Assembly (NCBI GenBank): GCA_036244855.1
Contig: BQKZ01000039.1
Span: 73,134 to 137,133, forward strand
Origin: Temnopleurus reevesii
Taxonomy: Eukaryota > Echinodermata > Echinoidea > Temnopleuroida > Temnopleuridae
Reading direction: 5' to 3'
Length of the DNA: 64,000 nucleotides
Shown: positions 63,884 to 64,000 of the stretch, piece by piece
How the letters are laid out: each line of letters begins with the position of its first letter
Numbering within the stretch: position 1 is the stretch's first letter
Program-made: the position numbers and the translations under genes
Notes under the pieces: model-generated
Databases searched by the model: none
Told to the model about the DNA's origin: nothing
What the model saw: the letters and a program-made list of their open reading frames with translations, nothing else

Positions 63884-64000
63884 TAAAAGCTGATTCACAC
63901 GTTTGCATTTTAGCCAGAGTCGGCCCAGAGTTTCTGAAAATTGAAAAACGCTCCGGACGCATAAACGTATAGGTCATAGACTGACGTTTGGCTTACGCAT
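63884..64000. mobile_element. Foldback element, family A, copy 4, cut by the window end
   Basis: GTAAAAGCTGATTCACACGT, TTGCATTTTAGCC and GGACGCATAAACGTATAGGT match the left half of copy 1. Confidence 0.85.

Overview
The window looks like nuclear DNA of an echinoderm, most likely a sea urchin. The evidence is AT-rich sequence, intron-split genes, tRNA-derived SINEs ending in short AT tails, many small foldback and TTAA-type transposons, long simple-sequence tracts, and a histone 3' processing signal with the CAAGAAAGA downstream element known from sea urchin histone genes. The species is not certain. Only one protein-coding gene can be supported. It lies on the plus strand from 6 to 35187 and encodes CWC27, a spliceosome-associated cyclophilin. 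The first ~14 codons lie upstream of the window. Ten exons join in frame to give 502 residues plus a stop. Nine exons sit in the first 8.6 kb; the last lies beyond a 26.5 kb intron. The C-terminal half of the gene has been repeatedly duplicated. Decayed copies of the two penultimate exons lie beside the intact ones at 5095-7088, and at least five decayed copies of the last coding segment follow the stop codon to about 35940. Region by region: 1-8560, nine CWC27 exons with palindromes (3472-3681, 5959-6309, 7404-7752), pseudo-exons and SINE pieces. 8560-35033, one intron with three tandem arrays (8 units of ~160 bp; ~150 bp units split by a SINE; 9 units of ~144 bp with CT tracts), three locally duplicated blocks each joined at a single N, a 623 bp gap and several MITEs. 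35034-35940, last exon and its decaying copies. 35940-64000, no recognisable gene: LINE reverse-transcriptase relics, GAT-rich microsatellites, MITE pairs, a second SINE family, an array of 17 bp palindromes at 30 bp spacing (49152-49456), and a cluster of ~260 bp foldback elements in the last 12 kb. The two most unusual signals are the regularly spaced palindrome array at 49.15-49.46 kb and the 210 bp near-perfect hairpin at 3.5 kb, which carries a histone-type stem-loop plus downstream element on each strand. Several apparent duplications meet at single N characters and may be two haplotypes placed side by side by the assembler, so they need checking before any biological reading.
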